NCBI RefSeq assembly: GCF_000300235.2
Contig: NZ_CP004388.1
Location: 663,501 to 727,500 of the forward strand
Length of the DNA stretch: 64,000 nt
From: Thalassospira xiamenensis M-5 = DSM 17429
Lineage (GTDB): Bacteria > Pseudomonadota > Alphaproteobacteria > Rhodospirillales > Thalassospiraceae
Reading direction: 5' to 3'
Every line of letters starts with the position of its first letter. Positions within the stretch are counted from its first letter, which is position 1. Under the pieces are notes generated by a model. It ran no database searches and was not told where the DNA came from. It saw only the letters and a program-made list of their open reading frames with translations. The position numbers and the translations under genes are program-made. Of the stretch, positions 52,425 through 60,477 are shown piece after piece.

Positions 52425-52931
52425 ATGAAAAAACTGTTTGCTGTTGTCGCGACCCTTGCCGGTCTGTTTGTTGCCACTCAATCGTTCGCGGCTGATATCG
52501 AAGTCAGGGACGCCTGGGCCAAGGCATCGCTTGGCAAGGTGCCAAATGGTGCAGCCTTCCTGACGGTGGAAAATACCGGCATGGCGGATCGCATTGTCGG
52601 GGTGAAATCCGATCTGGCCGATAAAACCGAACTGCACACGCATATCATGGAAAACAACGTCATGAAGATGCGCCCGGTCGAAGGCGGGATCGATGTGCCG
52701 ATGCATGGCGAAGTACTGTTCAAACCGGGCAGCTATCACGTCATGCTGATCGGCCTGCACAAGCCGCTGGTCGAAGGTGAAAAAATCGACGTGACCCTGA
52801 CCTTTGAAAAGGCGGGCGACGTGCCGGTGACCATTGATGTGATGGATACCATGTCCAAAGGCCCGCATGGTGATGCCGGGATGGATCACGGCAATATGAA
52901 AATGGGCGATCAGGAACACAAGGGCCACTAG
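52425..52931 (+). CDS. Periplasmic copper chaperone PCu(A)C
   Basis: 168 residues with a signal peptide ending QSFAAD. The copper site H-x10-M (His71 to Met82) with a HVM at 105-107 matches the PCuAC pattern closely. A His/Met-rich tail (about 147-168, with HGDAGMDHGNMKMGDQ) offers additional copper ligands. It delivers Cu(I) to the CuA/CuB sites of cytochrome oxidase in the periplasm. An ATG 15 bases earlier is possible. Confidence 0.92.
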   Translation: MKKLFAVVATLAGLFVATQSFAADIEVRDAWAKASLGKVPNGAAFLTVENTGMADRIVGVKSDLADKTELHTHIMENNVMKMRPVEGGIDVPMHGEVLFKPGSYHVMLIGLHKPLVEGEKIDVTLTFEKAGDVPVTIDVMDTMSKGPHGDAGMDHGNMKMGDQEHKGH

Positions 52932-52978
52932 GCCGCGATTTCACTGATCGATCAATCTACCGATACAGAAAATACCAG

Positions 52979-53008
52979 GGGGGGCGGTTTGCACCGTTCC
53001 CCTTTTTT
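52979..53008 (+). terminator. Terminator after the copper chaperone gene
   Basis: GGGGGGCGGT (52979-52988) pairs with ACCGTTCCCC (52993-53002), two G-T wobbles included, loop of 4, followed by six T. Confidence 0.88.
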
Positions 53009-53053
53009 GTCATGATGGTCGGCCATCATCCACCCCATGCAGGGAAGTGCGCC

Positions 53054-53557
53054 ATGTCCCGCGATATCACCATCGACCAATTGATCGAAAAACTCGGCTT
53101 GCAACCTCATCCCGAAGGCGGCTTTTACGCCGAAACATTCCGGGCGCTGGAAACCTGCAATCCGGGCAACCGGTATCTTGGCGTGCGATCAACGGGGACC
53201 GCGATCTATTACCTGCTGACCCCCGATACCTTCTCAGGCATGCATATCCTGACCAGTGACGAGATTTTCCATCATTACCTTGGCGATCCGGTCGAACAGC
53301 TGCAACTTTATGCCGATGGCCGTCACCGGCTGGTTGAAATCGGCAATGACCTGCTGGCGGGGCAGAAACCGCAAATGATCGTGCCGAAAAATGTCTGGCA
53401 GGGGGCGCGCCTGAAACAAGGTGGCAAATTTGCCCTTCTGGGCTGTACGGTGGCACCCGGTTTTGACTTCGCCGATTTCGCCATGGGCAAGCGGGCCGAC
53501 CTGTCGTCGAAATGGCCGGCGGCGGCAACGATGATTGCCGCCTTGACGCGCGACTGA
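53054..53557 (+). CDS. DUF985 cupin family protein
   Basis: 167 residues from the ATG at 53054. HPEGGFYAETFR, TAIYYLLTP, FSGMHILTSDEIFHHYLGDPVEQLQLY and GCTVAPGFDFADFAMGKR are the DUF985 (cupin-superfamily) signatures. Function in bacteria is not established. It lies between the copper terminator and the LysE gene (50 bp gap) and may be cotranscribed with the latter. Confidence 0.88.
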   Translation: MSRDITIDQLIEKLGLQPHPEGGFYAETFRALETCNPGNRYLGVRSTGTAIYYLLTPDTFSGMHILTSDEIFHHYLGDPVEQLQLYADGRHRLVEIGNDLLAGQKPQMIVPKNVWQGARLKQGGKFALLGCTVAPGFDFADFAMGKRADLSSKWPAAATMIAALTRD

Positions 53558-53606
53558 ATTTCGGGCGCAATCAGCCGGTCACCCATTTTTCACAGGACTT
53601 CCCGAA

Positions 53607-54254
53607 ATGCAGCTCGATACATGGTTGCTGTTTTCCGGCGCGGCCTTGGCGCTTTCGATGGCCCCCGGACCGAATAATCTTCTCGCGATGTTCAATGGCG
53701 CGCGTCATGGCGTTGCGTCAGCCGCCATTGGCGGGGCGGGACGTCTGCTGGCTTTTGCCCTGATGATCGTTGTGACGGCCATGGGGCTTGGCATGGTGCT
53801 TGCCGCCAGCGAAACCGCCTTCATGATCATCAAATGGGGTGGGGCGATCTATCTGGTTTATCTGGGCCTCAAAAGCTGGCGAACCAAAGTTGCCGAGCCC
53901 GAGGTTCCCGGTGATAGCGTCGGCTTTGTCGCCCATCCCGGTGCGATGTCACTGGCCCGGACGGAATTCCTGACGGCAATCGGCAATCCCAAGGCGATCC
54001 TGATCTTTACCGCCTTCTTTCCGCAATTCCTTGATCAGGCCGGTTCATACGGCCCGCAATTCGCGATCATGGGCGTGACCTTCATCGCGATGGAGGCCTG
54101 TGTTCTTCTGGGCTACGGGCTTGTCGGCGGGCAGGTAAAGGGGCTGATCCGTTCCGCCCGCCACATGCGCTGGCTCAACCGCATCAGCGGCAGCCTTTTG
54201 ATCGCCGCAGGGGTGCTGCTGGCGCTGACGGATCGCACGCGTAGTAGCGCCTGA
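53607..54254 (+). CDS. LysE/RhtB family amino-acid exporter
   Basis: 215 residues with about six hydrophobic segments. MAPGPNNLLAMFNGARHGVASAAIGGAGRLLAF is the family motif, and GNPKAILIFTAFFPQFLD the second. It exports an amino acid or homoserine lactone-like compound. It ends at a strong terminator and is convergent with the TetR gene. Confidence 0.9.
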   Translation: MQLDTWLLFSGAALALSMAPGPNNLLAMFNGARHGVASAAIGGAGRLLAFALMIVVTAMGLGMVLAASETAFMIIKWGGAIYLVYLGLKSWRTKVAEPEVPGDSVGFVAHPGAMSLARTEFLTAIGNPKAILIFTAFFPQFLDQAGSYGPQFAIMGVTFIAMEACVLLGYGLVGGQVKGLIRSARHMRWLNRISGSLLIAAGVLLALTDRTRSSA

Positions 54255-54273
54255 TCCGCGACGGTTTGCGGAT

Positions 54274-54298
54274 GTGATGGTCCCGGCCATCACTTTTT
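54274..54298 (+). terminator. Terminator after the LysE gene
   Basis: GTGATGG (54274-54280) pairs with CCATCAC (54287-54293), loop of 6, followed by TTTTT. It overlaps the TetR stop codon. A second small hairpin (ATCCGC/GCGGAT) lies just before. Confidence 0.88.
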
Positions 54299-54835
54299 CA
54301 GGATGGCGCTGGTGATGACATTGAACAGATGATCCGCACGTGGTGCCGATGATGGCTGATCGCCAAGCCAGGCAAGTGCGCCCACCATCGCAAACAGGTC
54401 TCCGCCATCAATGTCGGTGCGTGCGACGCCTTTTTCCTGTGCCCGGACAAGAAGCCTTGTCCCCGCGGCTTTCATGGTAACGCACGACGCATGAAGAGCC
54501 GACTCTTCATCCTCAATGGCGGCCACCATCGCGGCAATGACGCCGCGATAGTCGTTCGCGCACGCAACAAGATCACGTAACCACGATACCAGCGCATCAT
54601 CCGGCGAACTTGCGGTTTCGCGTTCGCGCGCTGATTCTTTCAGCCCGTCAAAGCTCTCGCGCAGCAGGGTTTCAAGCAGTGCCTCGCGCGTTGGAAAATG
54701 TCGGTACAGCGTACCAAGTCCCACCCCGGCTTTGCGGGCGATGTCGCGCAAAGATGCTTCCGCACCCTGATCTTTGACAACCTCCCGCGCGATGGCAAGC
54801 AGATGTTCGTAGTTCTTCTTTGCGTCGGCTCGCAT
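54290..54835 (-). CDS. TetR/AcrR family transcriptional regulator
   Basis: 181 residues from the ATG at 54835, with AGAGGA upstream. The HTH (ASLRDIARKAGVGLGTLYRHFPTREALLETLL) is at about 28-60; the ligand domain is helical with WLRDLVACANDYRG. It is divergent from a quinone oxidoreductase gene, with two palindromes in the gap, one overlapping the oxidoreductase promoter. It likely represses that operon in response to a small toxic compound. Confidence 0.92.
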   Translation of the reverse strand: MRADAKKNYEHLLAIAREVVKDQGAEASLRDIARKAGVGLGTLYRHFPTREALLETLLRESFDGLKESARERETASSPDDALVSWLRDLVACANDYRGVIAAMVAAIEDEESALHASCVTMKAAGTRLLVRAQEKGVARTDIDGGDLFAMVGALAWLGDQPSSAPRADHLFNVITSAILKK

Positions 54836-54844
54836 ATGTTCCTC

Positions 54845-54871
54845 TTGACAAACGGAGCACTGCTCCATAAA
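54845..54871 (+). promoter_or_regulatory. Promoter of the quinone oxidoreductase operon
   Basis: TTGACA (54845-54850) and CATAAA (54866-54871), spaced 15 bp. A TetR-type palindrome occupies the spacer. Confidence 0.55.
54854..54866. promoter_or_regulatory. TetR operator 1
   Basis: GGAGCACTGCTCC is a perfect 6-1-6 palindrome, in the promoter spacer. Confidence 0.7.
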
Positions 54872-54874
54872 TGT

Positions 54875-54887
54875 GGATCAGTGCTCC
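54875..54887. promoter_or_regulatory. TetR operator 2 (imperfect)
   Basis: GGATCAGTGCTCC has the same half-sites with changes at two positions and lies 21 bp centre to centre from operator 1, two helical turns. Confidence 0.6.
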
Positions 54888-54927
54888 GATTATGGATAGC
54901 ATATATGCGATGAAAGAAGAAGCAGTG

Positions 54928-55944
54928 ATGCCAAAGATGATGAAGGCGGTCCGTCAGCACGCGTTCGGCGGGCCCGAGGTCATGCGCTACGAGGACGCGC
55001 CGATACCTGATCCGGGACCGGGTGAAATAAGGGTCCGGGTGCACGCGGTCGGGATTAATCCCCCCGACTGGTATCTGCGTGATGGCTACAGGATGCTTCC
55101 GCCCGAATGGCAGCCGCAAATATCCTTCCCGGTGATACTTGGAACCGACATATCAGGTGTCGTTGACGCCGTTGCTGATGATGTTACCGGCTTTGCGCCA
55201 GAAGACGAAGTTTACGCCATGGTTCGTTTCCCGTCGGGTCTTGCCGGGGGAAGCAGGGCCTATGCGCAATATGTCACGGTCCCTGCATCGGAAGCCGCGC
55301 CCAAGCCGGTCGGGATTGATCATGTGCATGCGGCGGGGGTACCAATGTCGCTTCTGACCGCTTGGCAGTTCCTGGTTGATCTGGGACATAACGAACCAAA
55401 TCCGCTTCAGTCCTCTCAGCATAAGCCGGTTGAACTTTCGGGGAAAACCGTTCTTGTGAATGGCGCTGCCGGTGGTGTTGGGCATTTTGCCGTGCAGGTC
55501 GCAAAACTCAAAGGTGCCAGGGTCATCGCGGTTGCGTCTGGCAAACACGAGGCGCTTCTGCGCGACTTGGGGGCTGACGAATTTATCGACTATACGAAAA
55601 CCCCACCCGAAGACGTCGTGCGGGATCTTGATCTTGTGATTGATGCCCTTGGCGGGCCGACCGCCGGGCGTTTCCTGCGCACGATCAAACGGGGTGGTGC
55701 CCTTTTCCCGGTGTTCCCGCTGGGCTTTTCCAGTCACGAAGAAGCCGAAAAGCTTGGCATTACGGTATCGGCAACGCAGGTTCGCTCGAACGGTGATCAA
55801 TTGGCGGAGCTTGCCGATCTGCTGAGTGACGGCACACTTCGCGTCGTGCTCGACAGCACATACCCGCTTGCCGATGCCCGCAAGGCTCATGAACGTGCGG
55901 CCAAAGGGCACATTCAGGGCAAGATCGTGCTTGTGGTGGAATGA
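54928..55944 (+). CDS. NADP-dependent quinone oxidoreductase/zinc-less MDR family
   Basis: 338 residues from ATG 54928 (ATG 54910 is possible). HAFGGPEVMRYEDAPIPDPGPGEIRVRVHAVGINPPDWYLRDG is the catalytic domain of QOR-like medium-chain reductases, with no zinc Cys ligands; VLVNGAAGGVGHFAVQVAKLKGARVIAVAS is the NADPH Rossmann motif. It reduces quinones or enones. Its TGA is one base before the next ATG. Confidence 0.9.
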   Translation: MPKMMKAVRQHAFGGPEVMRYEDAPIPDPGPGEIRVRVHAVGINPPDWYLRDGYRMLPPEWQPQISFPVILGTDISGVVDAVADDVTGFAPEDEVYAMVRFPSGLAGGSRAYAQYVTVPASEAAPKPVGIDHVHAAGVPMSLLTAWQFLVDLGHNEPNPLQSSQHKPVELSGKTVLVNGAAGGVGHFAVQVAKLKGARVIAVASGKHEALLRDLGADEFIDYTKTPPEDVVRDLDLVIDALGGPTAGRFLRTIKRGGALFPVFPLGFSSHEEAEKLGITVSATQVRSNGDQLAELADLLSDGTLRVVLDSTYPLADARKAHERAAKGHIQGKIVLVVE

Positions 55945-55945
55945 C

Positions 55946-56245
55946 ATGATCATCCTGATGGGGCACATTCATGTTGATCCACATGAAATTGATCAGTTCA
56001 TCGCCGACGTTCGGGTGATCGCGGGCAATGCAAAACCCGAAAAAGGCTGTCTTTTTTATGCGGTTAATCCTGATGCGGCATGCCCGGGGCGTCTCGTGAT
56101 TGCCGAACGTTGGCGCGATCAATCGTCATTGAAAGCCCATCTTGAAACGCCAGAGGTTTTAGACTTTGTGCATAACTGGCAAGGCAGGATGAGAAGCGGG
56201 ATACAGCAATATCAGGCCACGCACGAAGAAACATTCTTGGGCTGA
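55946..56245 (+). CDS. Putative quinol monooxygenase (ABM domain)
   Basis: 99 residues. MGHIHVDPHEIDQFIADVR, KGCLFYAVNPDAACPGRLVIAERWRDQSSLKAHLETPEV is the antibiotic biosynthesis monooxygenase (YgiN-like) ferredoxin-like fold. Coupled to the quinone oxidoreductase, it may work on a quinol in the same TetR-regulated detoxification operon. Confidence 0.88.
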   Translation: MIILMGHIHVDPHEIDQFIADVRVIAGNAKPEKGCLFYAVNPDAACPGRLVIAERWRDQSSLKAHLETPEVLDFVHNWQGRMRSGIQQYQATHEETFLG

Positions 56246-56269
56246 GTTTTGTTCTCAGGGTTCGCATAC

Positions 56270-56297
56270 AGCCAGCAAAGCCTTTGCGGGCTTTCTT
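56270..56297 (+). terminator. Terminator after the monooxygenase gene
   Basis: AGCC (56270-56273) and GCAAAG (56275-56280) pair with CTTTGC (56282-56287) and GGCT (56289-56292), one A-G mismatch, followed by TTCTT. Confidence 0.75.
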
Positions 56298-56301
56298 GTG
56301 A

Positions 56302-56395
56302 CCCTGAAAGGCTCAGGGGCGCAGCTTTATAAAAGCGCGCCCCCTTGCTCCCTTGTCTACCCGGATATCCGGGTGATCGCCTGTTTTCAGGCGAT
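56302..56395. repeat. Row of four palindromic elements between the ABM gene and dppF
   Basis: CCCTGA/TCAGGG (56302-56307/56313-56318); GGGGCGC/GCGCCCC with inner GCTTT/AAAGC (56316-56343); the 14 bp palindrome CCCGGATATCCGGG (56360-56373); and ATCGCCTG/CAGGCGAT (56376-56383/56388-56395), whose loop contains the dppF stop codon. They probably end or protect the dpp mRNA. Confidence 0.7.
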
Positions 56396-57379
56396 TTCTT
56401 CGACCCGATGGCACGCCACCTCGCGGCCTTCATACATGCGCAATTCAGGACGAACCTGTGCGCAATGGTCGGTCGCAAACGGGCAGCGTTTATGAAACGC
56501 ACAGCCCGACGGCGGATTGATCGGTGAAGGCAGTTCGCCGGAAAGCGGTTCTGCCTTGACGCGATGCGCCGGATCGATCTTTGGTGCCGATGCCAGAAGT
56601 GCCCTTGTATAGGGATGCAGCGGCTTGGCAAAGATTTCTTCGGTCGGTCCCTTTTCAGCGACGCGCCCCAAATACATCACCATGACGTCATCTGCAATAT
56701 GGCGAACGACAGAAAGATCGTGCGAGATGAAGACATAGGCGACATTCATCTCTTCCTGCAGGTCCATCATCAGGTTCAGAACCTGTGCCTGCACCGACAC
56801 GTCAAGGGCGGAAACCGGTTCATCGGCGACGATGACTTTCGGTTCAAGGATCAGCGCGCGCGCAATCGCGATACGCTGACGCTGCCCGCCGGAAAACATA
56901 TGCGGATAGCGCCCGTAAAATTCGGGGCGCAGGCCAACCTTGGCCATGGTTTCGCGCACACGTTCCTCGCGCTCCTTGCGGCCCAGATCCATGTTAAGCA
57001 ACACCGGCTCGCCAAGGATCTGACCGACTTTCTTGCGCGGGTTCAGCGACCCGTAAGGGTTCTGGAAGATCATCTGAACCGTGCGACGGAACAGTTTTGC
57101 TTCCTTGTCACTCAGATCACCAACCGCTTCGCCATTGATTTTAAGCTGTCCGGCACTGGGCTTTTCAATCAGGGTCAACTGACGGCCAAGTGTGGACTTG
57201 CCACAACCGGACTCGCCAACAACCGCCAGCGTCTTTTTGGCTTCCAGCGTAAAGGAAACACCATCAAGCGCCTTGACCATCGCACTGGGTTTGCCAAGGC
57301 CGCGGCTGACTTCATAGTGACGGACAAGATCATCGGATTCCAGCAACGGAACACCGGGTTTTGCATCAAGAAAACTCAT
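56387..57379 (-). CDS. dppF: Dipeptide/oligopeptide ABC ATPase DppF
   Basis: 330 residues. Walker A GESGCGKST, signature FSGGQRQRIAIARAL, Walker B VIVADEPVSALD and the peptide-importer C-terminal domain with PPSGCAFHKRCPFATDHC, a Cys-rich motif that in this family can bind an iron-sulphur cluster. The ATG overlaps the dppD stop by one base. It is the last gene of dppABCDF. Confidence 0.94.
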   Translation of the reverse strand: MSFLDAKPGVPLLESDDLVRHYEVSRGLGKPSAMVKALDGVSFTLEAKKTLAVVGESGCGKSTLGRQLTLIEKPSAGQLKINGEAVGDLSDKEAKLFRRTVQMIFQNPYGSLNPRKKVGQILGEPVLLNMDLGRKEREERVRETMAKVGLRPEFYGRYPHMFSGGQRQRIAIARALILEPKVIVADEPVSALDVSVQAQVLNLMMDLQEEMNVAYVFISHDLSVVRHIADDVMVMYLGRVAEKGPTEEIFAKPLHPYTRALLASAPKIDPAHRVKAEPLSGELPSPINPPSGCAFHKRCPFATDHCAQVRPELRMYEGREVACHRVEEIA

Positions 57380-58392
57380 TACACGGTCTCCCCGGTGTTT
57401 TGGCCGGTGGTTTGGCCGGTTGGCTGGCCGCGGTCGTCAAGCGGATAGAAACAACGCACATCGCGCCCGTTATAGGCACCAACATCGGGACGTTCGACAA
57501 CGCAACGATCATTGGCATAACGGCAACGCGGCGCCAGAAGACAGCCCGCCGGGCGGTCATACTGGCCCGGAACCACACCGGGGATGGTGCGCAGGCGGTC
57601 ATGGCCTTCGGACCGTTCCGGCAATGCCTCAAGCAACGCCTGGGTATAGGGATGGCGCGGGGCGGCAAAGATGCTGTCCGCCGGGCCACTTTCAAACAGC
57701 TGACCGGCATACATCACCTGAATGCGATCCGCCGCTTCGGAAACCAGTGCCAGATCGTGCGTGATCAGGATCAGGGCCATGTCGCTATCGTCCTGCAATT
57801 TCAGCAGCAGGTCGATGATCTGGGCCTGAATGGTCACGTCAAGGGCGGTGGTCGGTTCATCGGCAATCAGCAGGCGCGGATTGCACGCAATCGCCATCGC
57901 AATCACGATACGCTGGCTCATCCCGCCCGAAAGCTGATGGGGATAGGCGGTCATGCGTGATTTCGGATCGGGAATGCCAACCTGGTTCAGAAGGTCAAGC
58001 GTACGTTCACGCCGTTCTTTCTTCGAACCACCCTCATGGACTTTCAGGGCTTCCATGATCTGGGCCTCGACCGTGAAACACGGGTTAAGGGCCGACATCG
58101 GATCCTGAAAGATCATGCCGATATCCTTGCCCGTAATCGCACGGCGTTTGCCAGGCGACATCGTCAGCAGGTCCTGACCGTCAAAGGTCAGGCTGTCGGC
58201 GGTGACACGACCGGGGTAGTCAATCAGGCCCATGACGGCAAGCGAGGATACGGATTTACCCGATCCCGACTCACCGACGATGCCAAGGACTTCGCCGCGA
58301 TCAACGGAATAGCTTACATTATCAACAGCACGGAACGGCCGGTCTTCGGAGCCGAACTCGACTGTCAGGTTTTTAACTTCGAGAAGAGCCAT
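57379..58392 (-). CDS. dppD: Dipeptide/oligopeptide ABC ATPase DppD
   Basis: 337 residues. Walker A GESGSGKS, signature [17 protein letters not shown], Walker [13 protein letters not shown]; the C-terminal [17 protein letters not shown] is the Cys-rich motif. A tail of Thr-Gly-Gln-Thr repeats closes the protein. It pairs with DppF. Confidence 0.94.
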   Translation of the reverse strand: MALLEVKNLTVEFGSEDRPFRAVDNVSYSVDRGEVLGIVGESGSGKSVSSLAVMGLIDYPGRVTADSLTFDGQDLLTMSPGKRRAITGKDIGMIFQDPMSALNPCFTVEAQIMEALKVHEGGSKKERRERTLDLLNQVGIPDPKSRMTAYPHQLSGGMSQRIVIAMAIACNPRLLIADEPTTALDVTIQAQIIDLLLKLQDDSDMALILITHDLALVSEAADRIQVMYAGQLFESGPADSIFAAPRHPYTQALLEALPERSEGHDRLRTIPGVVPGQYDRPAGCLLAPRCRYANDRCVVERPDVGAYNGRDVRCFYPLDDRGQPTGQTTGQNTGETV

Positions 58393-58395
58393 GAC

Positions 58396-59337
58396 TTACC
58401 GCTTCATCTTGGGATCAAGGGCATCGCGCAGACCATCACCCATCAGGTTGAAGGCAAGCACGGTGACGAGGATGCAAAGGCCGGGGAAGGTGATCACCCA
58501 CCATGCCGATCCCACGAATTCGCGGGCTTCGGCCAGCATGGTGCCCCATTCCGGCAGCGGCGGCTGTGCGCCAAGGCCAAGGAAGCCAAGGGCGGCAGCA
58601 TCAAGGATGGCACTGGAAATGCCCAATGTGCCCTGAACGATCAATGGCGCCATGCAGTTCGGCAGGATATTGACGAACATCTGGCGCATATGACCGGCAC
58701 CGGCAATCTGCGATGCGATGACATATTCCTTGTTCAGTTCGGATACCACCGATGCACGCGACAGGCGCACATAATGCGGCAACTGGACAATCGCAATCGC
58801 CAGCATGGCGTTTTCAAGTCCCGGGCCGAGGATCGCGACAATCGCCATCGCCATGATCAGGCTGGGCAGCGCCAGCATGGTATCCATCAAGCGCATGATG
58901 CCGACTTCGATCCAGCCGCGGAAATATCCGGCAACCAGTCCAAGAACGATACCGGCAACCATCGAAATGATCACAACGAATACGCCGATGGTCACCGAAA
59001 GCTGCGCGCCATGGATCAGGCGCGACAGGATATCGCGGCCAACCGCATCCGTGCCAAGGATATAGCGCGGATCGGCACCTTCCATCCAGATCGGCGGCTT
59101 CAGGAACGCGGTGCGGTCCTGTGCAATCGGATCAAATGGGGCAACCCATTGGGCGAATGCCGCCATGAACAGGATAAAGCAGATGATGATCAGGCCAACA
59201 TAAGCACCACGGTTCTTGCGGAAATAATTCCACGTTTCCATGAACGGACTTGGCGGATTGATCTTCTGGTCTTCCACTGCCGCCGCTTCGGCTGCTGCCG
59301 TTTCGGGGGTGGTTGATTGGGTATTCTGGTTTGTCAT
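58396..59337 (-). CDS. dppC: Dipeptide/oligopeptide ABC permease DppC
   Basis: 313 residues. Six hydrophobic segments follow an N-terminal Ala/Glu-rich extension of about 30 residues. LGTDAVGRDILSRLIHGAQLSVTIG and the EAA loop KEYVIASQIAGAGHMRQMFVNILPN identify DppC/OppC. Confidence 0.94.
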   Translation of the reverse strand: MTNQNTQSTTPETAAAEAAAVEDQKINPPSPFMETWNYFRKNRGAYVGLIIICFILFMAAFAQWVAPFDPIAQDRTAFLKPPIWMEGADPRYILGTDAVGRDILSRLIHGAQLSVTIGVFVVIISMVAGIVLGLVAGYFRGWIEVGIMRLMDTMLALPSLIMAMAIVAILGPGLENAMLAIAIVQLPHYVRLSRASVVSELNKEYVIASQIAGAGHMRQMFVNILPNCMAPLIVQGTLGISSAILDAAALGFLGLGAQPPLPEWGTMLAEAREFVGSAWWVITFPGLCILVTVLAFNLMGDGLRDALDPKMKR

Positions 59338-59350
59338 TTCCCGTGCCCCC

Positions 59351-60361
59351 TTAACGCTTGTGCCGGATGCGGGGATTGATCACCCCATACATCAGATCGA
59401 CGAACAGATTGACCGCCATAACCACGAAGGCAATCATCAGGATGCCGCCCTGGATGGTCGGGTAATCGCGGCGGTTCAGTGCCTCGACAATCCATTTGCC
59501 AATACCGGGCCACGAGAAAATGGTTTCGGTCAGGATCGCACCGGCAAACAGCACACCGACCTGAAGGCCGATGACCGTAATCACCGGGATCAGGGCATTG
59601 CGCAGCGCATGGACCATGATCACCCGCATCGGGGCTAGGCCCTTGGCGCGTGCCACCCGGATATATTCCTCGCCCAGAACTTCAAGCATCGAGGACCGCG
59701 TCATGCGCGCAATCACGGCCATCGGAATGGTGCCAAGCGCAATCGTCGGCAGGATCAGATGACGGAGCGCACTGATAAACGCGCCTTTTTCATCGCTAAG
59801 CAACGTATCGATCAGCATGAAACCGGTGGTCGGCTCGATGTAATACATGATCGACAGGCGACCGGAAACCGGGGTCCAGCCAAGCGTTGTCGAAAAGAAC
59901 ATGATCAACAGCAGCGCCCACCAGAAAATCGGCATCGAATATCCGGTCAGCGATAAACTCATGGTCAGGTGGTCAAGCCACTTTCCCCTGTTGATCGCGG
60001 CAATGACCCCCAATGGCAAACCGATAATGATCGCAAACAGAATCCCCGCGACGGACAGTTCGATCGTTGCCGGGAACAGGGTTGCGAATTCTTCGATCAC
60101 CGGACGTTTGGTGACAAAGGATTCACCAAGATCGCCCTGCAAAACACCGCCCAGATAATCGAAATACTGAACAACAAGCGGTCTGTCGAAACCATATTCC
60201 TTTTGCAGTTCGGCGTATCGTTCGGGACTGATACTGCGCTCTCCTGCGCGCATCTGGATCGGGTCGCTCGGGATCAGGTGAATCATCAGAAACACCAGAA
60301 TGGTAACGCCAAAGAAAGTCGGTATGACGTCACCCAAACGGCGTAAAAGGAAACCTAACAT
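59351..60361 (-). CDS. dppB: Dipeptide/oligopeptide ABC permease DppB
   Basis: 336 residues. MLGFLLRRLGDVIPTFFGVTILVFLMIHLIPSDP is the DppB N terminus; EEYIRVARAKGLAPMRVIMVHALRNALIPVITVIG is the EAA loop. The gene starts 116 bp after dppA, with a hairpin in the gap. Confidence 0.94.
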   Translation of the reverse strand: MLGFLLRRLGDVIPTFFGVTILVFLMIHLIPSDPIQMRAGERSISPERYAELQKEYGFDRPLVVQYFDYLGGVLQGDLGESFVTKRPVIEEFATLFPATIELSVAGILFAIIIGLPLGVIAAINRGKWLDHLTMSLSLTGYSMPIFWWALLLIMFFSTTLGWTPVSGRLSIMYYIEPTTGFMLIDTLLSDEKGAFISALRHLILPTIALGTIPMAVIARMTRSSMLEVLGEEYIRVARAKGLAPMRVIMVHALRNALIPVITVIGLQVGVLFAGAILTETIFSWPGIGKWIVEALNRRDYPTIQGGILMIAFVVMAVNLFVDLMYGVINPRIRHKR

Positions 60362-60433
60362 GCCATTGGGCCTTTTTTGGCATCCGCGCGCGGGCCTGCG
60401 GGCGGACGTCTCTCTCTATTGCGGAATTGCAAA

Positions 60434-60455
60434 GAGGCCCGGAAAACCGGGCCTC
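60434..60455 (-). terminator. Hairpin between dppA and dppB, likely attenuator or mRNA stabiliser
   Basis: GAGGCCCGG (60434-60442) pairs with CCGGGCCTC (60447-60455), 9 bp with a 4-base loop, 23 bp after the dppA stop. Only three U follow, so partial read-through to dppB is expected, giving more binding protein than permease. Confidence 0.65.
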
Positions 60456-60477
60456 CTCGGCAAGGTGTAGGGGCGTG

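Noticed and set aside
58036..59316. 426-codon open frame on the plus strand
   Set aside because: Opposite dppD and dppC; the sequence is His/Asp/Arg-rich with no domain pattern.
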